A stretch of 64,000 nucleotides of DNA from Zygnema cylindricum (GCA_037447655.1 JBBHKE010000676.1:1-64000); one strand, 5' to 3'. Counted from the first letter of the stretch, positions 24,493 through 35,130 are shown. Notes: generated from the letters alone by a model not told the origin. Made by a program: numbers and translations.

Positions 24493-25508
24493 TGTTAAAA
24501 TAATAAATCATAATACTCACTAAATAGAGGAGAGACCAAGAACTTAGAATATTTTTGGTCTAAGAAAAGTTGTAATACTTACCTCAATTAGTGTGACACT
24601 AGGAGTAGTACTTTTGAGTGTATTGTACTTGTGCAAGGACACGCGTCAAAATATGAACATCACACAGGTTTTACTATAAACATCATACATGCTTTACGTA
24701 GAGGTGCAGTCATACTTTACCACGCGTCACACATGGAACAAATACTGTTAAATAATTGGATGAACGGGGACTCAACCAGTTATCTGGGAGAATGGTACTA
24801 CAACATTCAACGATGATCGTAGATGTGAATCGAGTCAACGGACGAGATTCAAGCAGGACCACAAACTGACTCATCAATTTGTACGACCTCAGATAGCATG
24901 GACCACTTGATCGACAGTCAGTTGGACTCTAATATCCACTGCAGACTAAGCACTTGGAACACTTTTGTACGAGAAAACAATTTGCATATGTGAAACACAG
25001 TAGTTTGTTGTGTTGCGTATTATAATTTAGTGTTCCACTAAGCATATTTTTCTATAGTAGTCAAATAGGGTTTGGACATACTCACAATACAATAGCCTAC
25101 ATATTTGGTACTTTGTCATAGTATAATACACTTCTGTTAATCTAGGTGTAGACATCTGATATGTTAGTTCTCACTATATACTCTCTGTGAGTATAAAGTT
25201 TAGGACTTAGTCATTTTTGTATAATCTGGTATCGAGATCTAACTCTCTAAGGGACAATTTTTGGGAAACTTCCAAGTGTTACATCTTATGGTTTACTGGT
25301 TCAATTGGGCTGCAATTTTGGGAATTGACAGAGTCTATGTGATACTCTATTAGTGTGGACTTTTGTGTTATTTGGACACTTGAAGTGCTCTTTGTGTTAT
25401 ATCAAATCTGGCTGTTTGATTGGATTTCTGGTAGCTTTTTCTGAAGTCTATGCCTACATCTACTACTACTGGTGGACATTCACTTGCAACTGTGGTTGTA
25501 CAACAACA
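24493..25508 (+). mobile_element. LTR-A of copia lineage 2
   Basis: It starts TGTTAAAATAATAAATC after a polypurine tract and ends TGTACAACAACA directly before a degenerate half-tRNA primer site. It is homologous to LTR-B (32382-33467) and to the solo LTR at 46258-46997: shared blocks are TTAGTGTGACAC, GAGTATA.AGTTTAGGACTTAG, TTTTTGGGAAACTTCCA and GGGCTGC.ATTTTGGGAATTG. Before it stands the 3' end of one copy, after it the 5' end of another. Confidence 0.8.
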
Positions 25509-25519
25509 GGTTTTGGGCC
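25509..25519 (+). other. Degenerate half-tRNA primer-binding site of lineage 2
   Basis: GGTTTTGGGCC differs by one base from GGTTATGGGCC of the other elements and follows the LTR end ACAACA. The change turns the expected ATG into TTG, but the gag frame behind it is kept (GLLSKILVFNGQKYTYW). Confidence 0.6.
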
Positions 25520-26553
25520 TTTTGTCCAAAATTCTTGTCTTCAATGGCCAGAAGTATACGTATTGGGCAGCTATGGTTGAATAATCATTTGAAACTGCAG
25601 ACTTGTTAGGGTTCTTCGATGGATCTCTTGCTGAAACGGATCCGAGCTGGGCGAATAAGAACTATCTCGCTCGAAATAATCTGACTATTTGTATCTCAGA
25701 AAGTCTGGTTATGTCTCGGCTCAAGATGAAAAAGGCGAGCGAGATTTGGATTTCACTAAAAACTTCCCATGAAAAGGCGAATGTCTAAGAGGAGATCTTG
25801 GTGGCTGGTCAAATATGGGACTACAAATACTCGGGGGGGTCTATGGCCAAGAATTGTGATAAGTTTAGGGAACTCATTGATGCACACTCTTTAGCTGTTT
25901 GAACTTTTCCAGAGTTCCAACAGGGTGCTTTGCTTATAATGGTCTCCCTAGTTGTATGAAGGGAGTGTTTGCAGCTTTAAAAGGGCATAATAAGTCTAGC
26001 TGGACTTTTCAGTTAGCTTACAATCTTATACTACACGAAGAGTCTGCAAGTAAGGTCCTTAATGGTGAAAAGAAAGTAGATCTAATTAATTTCAGAAAAA
26101 GTTTAATCAGGGTGGTTAGAGGATAATTAGGCAGCCTTCTAATGCTTTTTTTTATTGCTTTGAGAAACGACAAGGTTACAAGTATCGTCCCAAACTTAAA
26201 AAGGCACACGAAATAGGTTTGTTCAGGCCTGGATGGCAACAAAGCCAGTTTCATCAAGGATTTTCTGGCTATCCCTCACGAGGAAATTCACTTTTTTCAA
26301 ACTTTGCAGATGATACAGATTTTTATTTGAGCTTCAATGACCAAGAAGAGGCGGAGCTATTTGTTATGGCGGCAGCAATGGAAGGTCCCAAAGACGGTGG
26401 ATGGATCATGGACATTTGGGCATCAACCCACATGTGCTGGGACAAGGCCATTTTTACAAATTTAAAGCAAACTCATCCGAAAAATATTTATTATGATGGG
26501 TGATGTATCTCTAATGGTGTGAAGGATAAGGGACCGGTGGCTTTGCGGCTGTG
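25516..26553 (+). pseudogene. Lineage 2 gag and start of protease
   Basis: Gag begins at the primer site and reads VFNGQKYTYWAAM, then LLGFFDGSLAETDPSWANKN and SRLKMKKASEIWISLKTSHE (UBN2-type gag). Later come LILHEESASKVLNGEKK and a zinc-knuckle remnant FYCFEKRQGYKYRPKL with lost Cys and His. Protease begins WIMDIWASTHM, where DSGASTHM is expected, followed by IYYDG and NGVKDKGPVALR. Stops and frameshifts make it non-functional. Recognisable copia sequence ends at about 26553, where the Gypsy-like minus-strand segment begins. Integrase and most of RT are absent. Confidence 0.78.
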
Positions 26554-27192
26554 GTCTTTTTGTTCCATCAGTTGTTTGTCCTTCCTCTGGGAGGACGTTG
26601 TAGAGCGCAGTTGCCTTCTATTGTCCCCTATACGAACGTTCCAAGCTCCCGACAGAAATGTCCGAGCATGATGAGCCTTCGGAGGCTCCATATCCCAGCC
26701 CATTATGTCATGATCATCTCCACCCACCGTGGTCTCCTGTACTAGCTCCGCTAGCTTTTGTAGCAGTTCTTGTTTTTGCTTCTGCAATTTCTGAGCCGGC
26801 GTAAGAGGTTGAGGAGTGCGGTTAGGGGATCTCAATCGGAGAGCAGCCAGTTGTGTTGCCAAAGCGGCCAACTGGGTGCTCTGTTGCTGAATGATATGTT
26901 CCGGTGTCAGTCTGCTGGGTCCCGGTTCATTTGGAGATTGACGTCCCCAGGGATACAAAAGTTGCAACGGTAGGGGATTAACGGCAGTTTCCACTTCACC
27001 TGTGAACAAAGCATATTCAATCATCTCCTTTGGAACCCCATTCTTCCGAAAGCATTGCCCTTCTTTGTGGCCCATGAACCAACAAGCTTCACATTTCGAC
27101 CCCTCAGTAGTATACTTCCCCCTTAGCTCATTAGAGATTTGAGCGTCATCAAATTTTGGAAGTCGGATTTGTCTCAACTGGGATTGAGACAT
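26491..27192 (-). pseudogene. Gag C-terminal part with zinc knuckle
   Basis: The 233-codon frame opens MSQSQLRQIRLPKFDDAQ and soon has CEACWFMGHKEGQC, a CX2CX4HX4C zinc knuckle of retroelement nucleocapsid type. A glutamine- and leucine-rich stretch follows (QQQSTQLAALATQLAAL; QKQKQELLQKLAELV), probably coiled coil. The last about 20 codons cross into the copia protease sequence at 26553, so the natural C-terminus is lost. It follows the capsid frame (27449-28096) with a frame change. Gag RNA-binding function is inferred from the knuckle. Confidence 0.6.
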
Positions 27193-27448
27193 CTTAGCGG
27201 TTTCAGAGCGTGGAGTAGGTTTATATGTATCCTTGGTGACCGGGGTTCGGTATACTCCTCCGCCTCGTTGCTTACATTCCTGCTGCTTCCTGGTTCTTTC
27301 TGCAAGCTCTCTCTCAAACTCCTTATGCTTGATGGCGAGGTTCTCGGTTGAGCTTTCGGGTGCACCTTTTCCATCCGTGACCAGGCTGGTTACAGTTCAG
27401 GCAGTTGTAAAGAAAAACTATTTCATCTGCCCCCATTGCAGGTTCTGG

Positions 27449-28903
27449 TTAGGCATCCGCTTCCTGTTTCCCCTTAAGCTTCCGCAAAGCTTGCAATTCG
27501 GTCTGTTTGTCGTGGGTGAGCGATGTTTCCCCAGCAAAACCTGCAAAGTTGACTCTTGATTTCCTGGTAACAGCCTTTTCTCGTGCCTCGCTATGAACAA
27601 AATGGTCATAACATTTCATAGCAGCCAATGAAATTTCTTGAGCTGTGGGATTCCGGTCGTGTATAGCCTGACTGGCACTCCAATTGTCCAAAGCTGCCTG
27701 CCCTGTTGGCCCAAAGGAACTCCTAACATCGACATAATATTTCGTGGCCATAGCCGGTGTATCGATGGTGGACAGTTTGGTCTTATAGCAGAGGCTGGAG
27801 AGGCGGTTGAACAGCGTCTGGGGAGTATCATTCTTCAAACAACGGAAGTTTGTGAACTCCTTGATAAGAGTTTCGTTCCTTTTTATGTAAAGGAGTCTCC
27901 AAGTGTCCAGAAGAGTGGTACAGGGATTAGGATTGGCAACCATCCGGGTGGCCGCTTCGGCTACCTGTACAGCCTGCAGGTGATTGACATAGGCCCTGCC
28001 TTGTTCCTGAAGTTTCATATCCCTGGTGAAAGTAGGGGTGGAGGAGCTGCGGCTGCGGCAGCCAGGTCGGCTGCTGCCTGAAGAGCCTCGGGTCAAGAGC
28101 CGGATCCGATATTTTGATACTAGGAGCCATCAACAAAGGTTGACGCTCCTTATACTCGGCCAAAGCTCCTCCGGCTAGATAATTTACCATTATCGGAAAC
28201 AGGGTTGTTTCAAAATCTTCTGGAATGGCCCCTCCCCTGTATTTGTTTATTTCGGACTGAGTGAAGGATTTCCACATCAGTTCAAAATCAAAGAAAGCAA
28301 TTCCCGAATTGTCCCCGGTAAAGATCCGGACGTTTCCCATTCTCCTTTCTTCTTCGGTAAGATTGGTGAACCTTAGTGACGCTTGTCCGGTTAGGCTGAC
28401 AATCTGAACCAATGAGATTGCCCCAGGATCTGCTACCTCGAGATCCGAACTGGTCCCTCCTCCGATGGGAAGGGCGGTTGTACCAGCAGTGGTCCCCTCC
28501 CCCACTGTTGAAGGTCTGGTTCTTGGGAAAGTGGGAAAGTTGTCTGCCCCACTATATCCAGGAGAGGCACGTGCTTTCCAGAGAACTTCTTCTGATGGTA
28601 TTTGAAGACGAGGAAGAGGTTCCCAGGGAATGGATGGCGATTGAGAGGGTGATGACTGGAAACTTGGAGGAGAAGGTGACTGTTTCCTGAAAGGAGTCTG
28701 CTTCCTAGGTCGCCTCTGAGAACCTTTGGGAGGAGGAGTTCCGGAACTAGAGGATGGCGACCGTCTGTGAGGAGGCGAGTAGACGTCGGGTTTGTGGGTT
28801 TTGCCAGGTGAACCTGGTGACCCCCGGACTGCTCCTGCGAGAGAGATGGATTGCGAGGGGGAAGAGGCGTGATTGGGGTTCTGACTGTCAAGGGGTCAGT
28901 CAC
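27449..28903 (-). pseudogene. Capsid-like region of the Gypsy-like gag, frameshifted
   Basis: A 192-codon frame (28505-27927) passes through RRMGNVRIFTGDNSGIAFFD and FETTLFPIMVNYLAGGALAE and shifts near 28090 into a 215-codon frame (28096-27449) with LLDTWRLLYIKRNETLIKEF, LFNRLSSLCYKTKLSTIDTP and AMKCYDHFVHSEAREKA. The helical, W- and F-spaced character fits a retroelement capsid, but no exact family match is claimed. The upstream part (28903-28510) is Pro/Ser/Arg-rich and readable in two frames. At least two frameshifts separate the pieces, so the protein is not made intact. Confidence 0.5.
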
Positions 28904-28989
28904 TTGGGTTTATATTAACTTGGAGTCGGCACTATCTAGATTAGCTTCTTTTGGATCTGCATACTCTGAGGGCCAATGGAGGTCTCAGA
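28870..28989 (+). repeat. LTR-end module shared with the E6 5' LTR
   Basis: About 120 bases are nearly identical to 52075-52196: GTCAAGGGGTCA, TTGGAGTCGGCACTATCTAG, ATTAGCTTCTTTTGGATCTG, ending AATGGAGGTCTCAGAGTTTCA, which is the terminal signature of the family 1 LTRs. It interrupts the minus-strand gag frames. Confidence 0.75.
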
Positions 28990-29038
28990 GTTTCACTAGG
29001 GAGATGTGTAGCCACGGCTAACGGATTACTCAACAAAT

Positions 29039-29440
29039 TTACACCCAACCCTCTTTGTTAGGCCCCGTTGTTTCCTCCCCTTCTCGCTGAAGAGGAGATT
29101 CTGGTCTCGGTGTTGGTGAAGTCCTGGTATCTCTTGTGACCGGAGGAGTTGCCTGATCCAGAGGTTGTACTTCCGCCGCAGGAACTGTTCTACGAGGAGG
29201 AGCTACCTGTCCACTAAGGATTCCCCCAGATCTCCGTCTAGCTTCCCGTATTAGGACCAACTCCTGTTCCAATGCCCTCTTCCTTACCTCTTCAAGAGCA
29301 TCCCAATCAATTGCGACGGGTCCGGCCCCCGCCGTAGCCTTATCCTGCGATCGCAGGATCTTCACCAATTTCAGGGTGCAGCTCACCTCACCCGAGAGAT
29401 CAGCAATCCCCAAACCGGGTACCTCGGGGTCCGTAGGTTT
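29039..29440 (-). pseudogene. Arg/Glu-rich middle region of the Gypsy-like polyprotein
   Basis: A 124-codon frame reads MGIADLSGEVSCTLKLVKIL, then WDALEEVRKRALEQELVLIR (probable coiled coil) and a Pro/Thr/Arg-rich tail. Open codons upstream of the ATG continue from the preceding frame, so the start is not natural. I do not recognise the domain. Confidence 0.4.
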
Positions 29441-29476
29441 TGAACGCCATAGTCCTTCGGATGGTCGGACAAGTGG

Positions 29477-30357
29477 TTAGCAAGGAGAAATAGAACTTGG
29501 GGACATTGAGGGAGAAGGAAAGAGCGGCTCTTCTTTGGCTAGGGGAGCAAATCGACCTTTGCTGTCCCGATGGGTGTACCGCAAATTTCTTTGAGGCTCG
29601 GGTAACTTCCGCTTGCTACTCCCTTCCCTTGTCCGGCCCCGAGAAGCTGCTCTCCGTTTAGAAGGTCTACTGGTGGCAGTTTTGTGAGATACGGTAGACT
29701 GTAGTAGGGTAGCAAACGGCCTCTCCGGTTGCTCTCGGGCTGAGATGGGAGAGCCACTTTCGGACGAGCTACTGAAGATCTCCACTACTCCTCCGACTGG
29801 GCGTATAATCCGGGCTCGGTCGCTTTTGGAAACCCGCTGCACCATCTCCTTCTTAACCTTCAACTCATGGATGTTGTGAAGGGCTAGAACCTCCTTGCGA
29901 CCGGGTCGGTTAGGGTCCGCCAACAGTCCCGGGTCCATGAATGTCTCCACTATAGGAGCCTTAGATTTAGTGTAACGTACAACCTTGGGAGGGTGGCCTG
30001 GGACCGCTTCCTTGTGAGCCAAACCCTTTCTACGAGATTGGGGAGATAAAATTTGTCTTTCTTCCTTCCTTCTGGCCCTAGCCTTGGCGGCCTCGGACAA
30101 CGTCAAAAGTTTTCATGGGAAAAGACTGGAGGAGGTGGAGGTGAGGGTTGCCTCTCTGTCTGCCTCGGAGGTGTCTCGACTACAATCGGCTTGGGCATCA
30201 ACCCCTTAAAGAGCTGTTCAATGTTCAAAGCAGAGGTGAAAGGGACAGATTCCTCAGGCACCTGTGACTCTTCCTCTTGTGCTACCCCTTCGTGTCTTTC
30301 CTGTTCTTCCCGACTTACAACAGAAGGATCCCTATCCGGAGCTTCTCCTCCACCCAT
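29477..30357 (-). pseudogene. N-terminal region of the Gypsy-like polyprotein
   Basis: The first ATG of the minus-strand series is at 30357 (MGGGEAPDRDPSVVSREEQE). An acidic region of 84 codons ends in PSPPPPP and shifts frame near 30105 into a basic region (AKARARRKEERQILSPQS) with Ser-rich and Arg/Lys-rich stretches, such as FSSSSESGSP and RPSKRRAASRGRTREGSSKR, which look like disordered or nuclear-targeting sequence. No enzymatic motif is seen. An extra ORF ahead of gag is known in some Gypsy lineages; equivalence is inference. Confidence 0.45.
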
Positions 30358-30359
30358 GA

Positions 30360-31585
30360 CTTACAAAAGCAGATGAGCTAGATCTCTCGGATAAAATCCA
30401 CCACCCTAAATAGCTATCCTCTTAAACAAAAGTTGCTTTTTCAGTACTGTGTTTTTTCCACAGGAAGCCGAATAAATGCTACTCCCCTGACCACTCTCCA
30501 AAGAATAGGGAAGGAAGGATAGTAGTTTGATCCGGCCCACAAGAACTTAGGACATAAACCCGACGACGACCACAAGAGTACGCAAATGACTCTCACGCAG
30601 AAATATATAATCAATAAAAATCAGCTCTTTCAGATTTAACAATATCACCTTGCCCCAAAGAATGGAATAAGATATAGGTAAACAATAATGGTGAGGCAAG
30701 CAAACATACCCCGGAGTGCAAAGATGACCAACCCAGAAGAAGGAAACTCTTCCAATGGCCTCGAAGACAGGTATGAGTCTCCCTCACCCCTCGGTTCCGC
30801 CGTACGGATCCGACAAGACTCTTCTAAGTTTCAAACAGCGAAAGTCCAAACCGCCCAAAAAGAGAATAGTGCCAACCACCCACCCGAACAATCCAAAACA
30901 AAGATGGCAATAGAGTCAACGACACAATGCAACAGTTCTCCAACAGAAAGGTTGATTTAATTCTCTGTGGGTTTTCTCAGGCGACAGTACTGAAAAAGCA
31001 ACCTGCCTCCCCCGGCCCCAAGTGCCTTATACAATCAGAGTTTGTCCTACTGCAAGTGCCAAAGTCGAAGCAATGTGGCAAGCCAATCAGCGGCCAACAA
31101 TCGTTACCGCATAGACACCAGACAAGACAATCTGTACTACCCTCAGGGCTAAAATATAGACGACTGGTTTTGGCTGGATTAGCGGCCGAAGGTCCTCCTA
31201 TAATACACAAAAGGGCAACAAAGTTCTTACTCGACGTGAAACCGCCTAACTTTGACCCAACGTCATAAATGCTTTGCCCGTCTATTGGGCCTGAAATTAT
31301 ATCCTACTGATTGCTAACAGTAAGATCTACGGGATAATCCCAAAGGTTGCGTTTCGTTTTCTAATGTATCCCTCTACTAGAGCTACATAGAACACACAGT
31401 ATAATAGAGCAGACACTTTGCACCGGATTAACTCCGCCCTTCGACCTCCGTTCAAGGTGAACTCAATTGCGTAGTGCTCCAGGGTGAAAATATAAAGATC
31501 TGATCCAGATGGTTGTCTTCCCCTTTCTCCGTATGCTAGAGTCCGTACAAGGTGGAATGAAGCCTCGAAAATGCCGAAAATGCAC
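30360..31585 (-). other. Leader and possible LTR of the Gypsy-like element
   Basis: On the minus strand this stretch precedes the first ATG of the polyprotein. A possible LTR start TGTTAGCAATCAG lies at 31320 (minus orientation). Upstream of it, an 86-codon minus frame (31587-31327) ends in a stop 15 bases before the TGTT. With no second LTR copy in the window the boundaries stay unproven. Confidence 0.3.
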
Positions 31586-32356
31586 ACGAGCTTGACACCC
31601 TATGGAATTCAGACAAAAATTGAAAGAGAATGACTCTGATTCCGGCATAATGGTTAGTGAGAGTCTAGAGTCAGGGGAGGAATGATTCATGGCCTCTAAG
31701 CCATACAGACAGGTAGTTGGAAGTTTAATCTACTTTATGAACTTCACACTACCTTATGTTACGGCAGCTATGGGAATCTTGAGTAGAAGCCTGCAAAATC
31801 TTAAAAAGGCAGACTGGGAAGCAGCAAAAAGGGTTCTGAGATATCTTGCAGGAACTAAAAATCTTAAGCTTGTACTCGCACGAGGAGAGATGAAAATACA
31901 GACTTGGAGCGACGCTAGCTATAGAGACATGCCAAGCCAAAAATCTACAACCGGCTTTGTTTTGAATATTGGAGATAGAACTTGCTGCTGGAGCAGCAAA
32001 TAATAAAAAGTTACAGGCTCAATCCACAATGGAGTTAGAATACATGGCAGGAGCAACTAGCCTCAAGAAGCTCTTATGGGTTAAGTCTATTTTACAAGAA
32101 CTTGGTTATATGCAAACAAGTCCTCAGTCTATCTGGTGTGACAACCGGGCAGCTATTACCATTGCTTCTAACCCTAGTCATCATTTTAAAAGCAAACACA
32201 TGGATGTTAGACTTCACTTTATCAGGGAAAAAGTAGTTGCAAAAGTCATTAAGTTGTGTTATTTACTGGATGAAAGGATGGTGGCTGACTTGTTTACAAA
32301 AGCTCTTCCTGCTCCGAAGTTGCACTTTTGCAGAGAAGTTGTTGGACTAAGTGAGT
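31586..32356 (+). pseudogene. Lineage 2 RT end and RNase H
   Basis: Copia sequence resumes with TPYGIQTK and a frameshift, then MASKPYRQVVGSLIYFMNFT and WEAAKRVLRYLAGTKNLKL. RNase H shows WSDASYRDMPSQKSTTGFVL, TMELEYMAGATSLKKLLWVK, SIWCDNRAAI, SKHMDVRLHFIREKVV and MVADLFTKALPAPKLHF; the acidic triad (SDASY, MELEY, CDN) is present. One frameshift near 31998 splits RNase H. This is the 3' partner of the gag and protease at 25516-26553. The purine tract AAGATTTAGGGGA (32369-32381) leads into LTR-B. Confidence 0.85.
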
Positions 32357-32712
32357 AACTTAGTCTAAAGATTTAGGGGACTGTTGAGATTTGAAATCTT
32401 TAGTTCAGTAAATAGAGTACAATAGAAAAAGTACATTAGAGTGTTTTGTACCTCGTTTTACGGAGTAGCGTCGACACGCGTCACGCAGGAGACGTTTGGA
32501 ATCAGCGGATTAGACGAACGAAATATGATCCGGATACCTCGGAAAATATATGGTACGACGATTTTTGGATTCATAAAGATATCTTGGAAATATATGGTAC
32601 AGAACATTTCTATGATTGTTAAATGGAAACGTTCGGATATTTCGGAAATGAGTTGTACGATACGATTTATGATCATTGATTTTGAGAGGCGTCGACGGAC
32701 GCGACTCACCTA

Positions 32713-32830
32713 AGACCACAAGCATGATTCATGTGGGACCGCAAGTGACGAGGCGTGATTTACATGGGACCACAAGTGACGAGGCGTGATTCACGTGGGA
32801 CCACAAGTGACGAAGCACTCAGGTGCTTCG
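32713..32830 (+). repeat. 31-bp tandem array in LTR-B
   Basis: Units beginning GACC.CAAGTGACGAGGCGTG start at 32737, 32768 and 32799, each followed by ATT.AC.TGG; a degenerate unit precedes them. Absent from LTR-A, so the expansion is recent or specific to this copy. Confidence 0.85.
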
Positions 32831-33280
32831 TACTACACTACGACAGTCGGCTGGACTTTAGCGACTACCGTGACTAAGCACCTTGAACATTTTGTACGAA
32901 TCGACACCTGAAAATATTTGAATAACAGTGTTTTGTAGTTTAGTGTATTAAAAAATAGTGTTTCATTAATTTGGTTTTTGGAAATAATAATTAGGTTTTT
33001 GGTGGTACTCTAAGTACAGTAAAGTACAGGCTGGATACTTTGTCGTTAGTTAGAATAGTTTCTGTAGTACGACCACCCGAGTTAGTGTGACCAGTAGATA
33101 CTCACTGTGAGTATATAGTTTAGGACTTAGCCAATTTTGTATCATCCAATTTTGGGAATATGATTTTATAAGGGCAGTTTTTGGGAAACTTCCAGGCATC
33201 ATATCTTAAGGTTTACTGGGTCATTTGGGCTGCGATTTTGGGAATTGTCAATTTACTGTATTGTGTATCACTGTGGCAAA

Positions 33281-33340
33281 TTTGAGGCATATTGGCCATT
33301 TTTGAGGCATATTGGCCATTTTTGAGGCATATTGGCCATC
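33281..33340 (+). repeat. Three exact copies of a 20-bp unit in LTR-B
   Basis: TTTGAGGCATATTGGCCATT occurs three times in a row (last base differs in the third). The unit contains the palindrome TGGCCA. Exact identity suggests very recent slippage. Confidence 0.92.
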
Positions 33341-33467
33341 AGAGTCATATTTTGTGTAAGCCGAAAGTTGGCTGTTGAGTAGGTGCTTGATAGCTTTTGC
33401 TGTTTTCCATGTCTACTTCCACTACTACTGCTTGTCCTCCTCTTGCAATGGTGGTTGTAGAACAACA

Positions 33468-34352
33468 CATCAGTCTTGTGTGCTCCCCACGTTTCCGCGG
33501 ATTTTGTTACCACCAGATTGGTAAGGTTCCACGCTTTTGCGTGTGAGTGCTTCTTTAATGCTCTCTAAGTCGAATTTGTACATGCAACTGCCTTTTCTGC
33601 CTCCGCTTTTGGTTTACCCAATTTCTGTTGAGGAATTTTCTTTTACCTCTTTGGATTTTTACTCATTTAGACTTGGCTTCCCTTGTTGCGGGTCTTTAGA
33701 TTCCAATGTACCTGAAAGTCTGGATTCCTTAGTGGAATCTGAATGTGGAGGTGGGACTTGTGAGACCGGATCGTTCTGCGACTCCCAAAGTAGGCGGATG
33801 TGCACATCGTTGGTTGCTCAGTGATTATTTTGTGAGTTTCTCTTCCTGTCTCCCTCTTCCATGTCCCTCCCACTGTTGCTTTCACCTGTAGTGTTTTGTG
33901 ATGCCTGCACTTTGTTAGTTATGAGCGTGAAATATGTTTTCTTGCTCCGTGTCCGATGGTTGATTGCTTGCCGCTCCATTTTTGCTCTTGAATGCCTTGA
34001 GTTCTCTTACATCAGCTTCTATTCGGTGCTTAATTTTTTGCCATTGTCTTGCAGATCTATCGCCTGCACCCATTTGATTTGGTTAAAGCTATCCTTCATT
34101 GTGGCTTCGCTCCCGCGAACGTTCTCTATTCCTTTAACAACCTGCTGGCAAGTTTCTGCGCCTTTTGCTAGGTAAGCGTTTCCTCATGGATCTGTTATAA
34201 TCTGCTTGATGAAGTTAAGGTCGTAGCTGCCTTTGTTTGTTTTGGAGTTTTGTTGAGGTTTAGATTTGCCTTGATCGATTTTCTTCTCTCCTTGGCTGTC
34301 TCCACTCTCCGTGTACAAGCTTTTTACCTGCATGAAGTAAGGCTCCTCTTTG
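33468..34352 (-). pseudogene. E7 gag, distal part (split by the E4 insertion)
   Basis: On the minus strand, directly beyond the E4 5' LTR, a Lys/Gln/Ser-rich frame reads EEPYFMQVKSLYTESGDSQG and NSKTNKGSYDLNFIKQIITD, then a stop and AYLAKGAETCQQVVKG. It continues the basic frame that ends at 40671 on the other side of E4, so both are halves of one gag. Stops become frequent below 34000. No zinc knuckle or pol motif is recognisable before LTR-B begins at 33467, so E7 is truncated there. Confidence 0.5.
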
Positions 34353-34554
34353 TGTTGAAATCATTAGATTTAGGGGAGGTATTTTTTAGGTCTTAATTAC
34401 ATAAATAAAAGAAAAATGTAGGAAACCTGCCTCCACCTTCTCTCTCTAGCCTCGATACTTGTTGTAGTCACTGAAGGAAAGATAGGGAGGTGGAACCATG
34501 GCTGCCTTAGCTCCAAAGGCAGGACTTAAAAGTGACCTAAGTCACTCTCAACAA

Positions 34555-34632
34555 AAAGGTTGAGTCAAGCAAGACTCGAACCTCCGGCCGGCAGAGCGAG
34601 GCGTAGCCGTCAACTCTTACCGGTATGTCGTA
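34555..34632 (-). other. tRNA-like module in the E4 5' LTR
   Basis: Minus strand: GGTAAGAGTTGACGGCT (D-arm like), then GGAGGTTCGAGTCTTG (T-arm like). The 3' LTR copy has a perfect box B, GGTTCGAGTCC. Acceptor pairing is not convincing, so it is a derivative rather than a working tRNA gene. Confidence 0.6.
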
Positions 34633-34847
34633 AGAGTTCGTTAGAGTACATAGGGTTTGAATGCTATTCAAACATTAGCTTGGATCATTAACCCGATTAA
34701 TGGAATTATAGACAATGAACATAGAAACCAGTTGGAATATAATACGCAAGAAACAAATGTACCGAACATTTGTTTTTGAACGGCAACCATTTAAAGTCGG
34801 TTTACATCCAACGGCCCACATCATCGCCGAGATCACGAAATGGCCCC

Positions 34848-35130
34848 CTTGGCGGTTTTTGGACGTGACATGCCCTGGCGACACGTGGCAAGTTATCAAT
34901 GGGAAGCAAAAATCCCGGGGAGTGTGAGGACAAGTCCGAAGGAGAAAGACATCCACTTCATGGCCTTGTTGTACACATACCATACACAAAGTACATCGGT
35001 CGTAGTACCTTTCGGTACTGTACACTCTTTTGATTGGTTCGTACATCAGTAGATAGGGGTTGTGAGAGGGGTTTAGGACTTAGAGAATTGAGGTGGTAGC
35101 CGCCTCTCTCCTAATGAGCTTGTATAAATA
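34848..35130 (+). promoter_or_regulatory. E4 LTR promoter module
   Basis: TTGGCGG at 34849, CACGTGGC (G-box/ABRE core) at 34882, five GTAC tetramers from 34971 to 35022 and TATAAATA at 35123 occur in this order. The same order and similar spacing occur in the E4 3' LTR and E6, and partly in E5. Plant factor classes for each core are known (E2F, bZIP/bHLH, SBP); binding here is inference. Confidence 0.5.

Larger units (their letters stand above)
26554..31585 (-). mobile_element. Gypsy-like gag-bearing segment inside copia lineage 2
   Basis: This block of about 5 kb is visibly richer in G+C than its surroundings and its coding frames run on the minus strand. From 30357 downward there is a charged, proline-rich N-terminal region, a capsid-like region and a CX2CX4HX4C zinc knuckle, i.e. 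a gag-type polyprotein. No protease, RT or integrase is recognisable, so the element is 3'-truncated at 26554 or is a gag-only derivative. It replaces, rather than merely splits, the copia integrase and RT. Superfamily assignment (Ty3/Gypsy, possibly with an extra upstream ORF as in Ogre-type elements) is inference. Confidence 0.55.
32382..33467 (+). mobile_element. LTR-B of copia lineage 2 (3' LTR)
   Basis: It starts TGTTGAGATTTG after the polypurine tract and ends TTGTAGAACAACA, the same terminus as LTR-A and the solo LTR. It is diverged from LTR-A, with two internal tandem arrays that LTR-A lacks. Sequence beyond 33467 belongs to the minus-strand E7. Confidence 0.8.

Noticed and set aside
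25227-25240. TGGTATCGAGATC as a classical initiator tRNA-Met primer site of lineage 2
   Set aside because: Homology between LTR-A, LTR-B and the solo LTR continues past it to AACAACA, so it lies inside the LTR.
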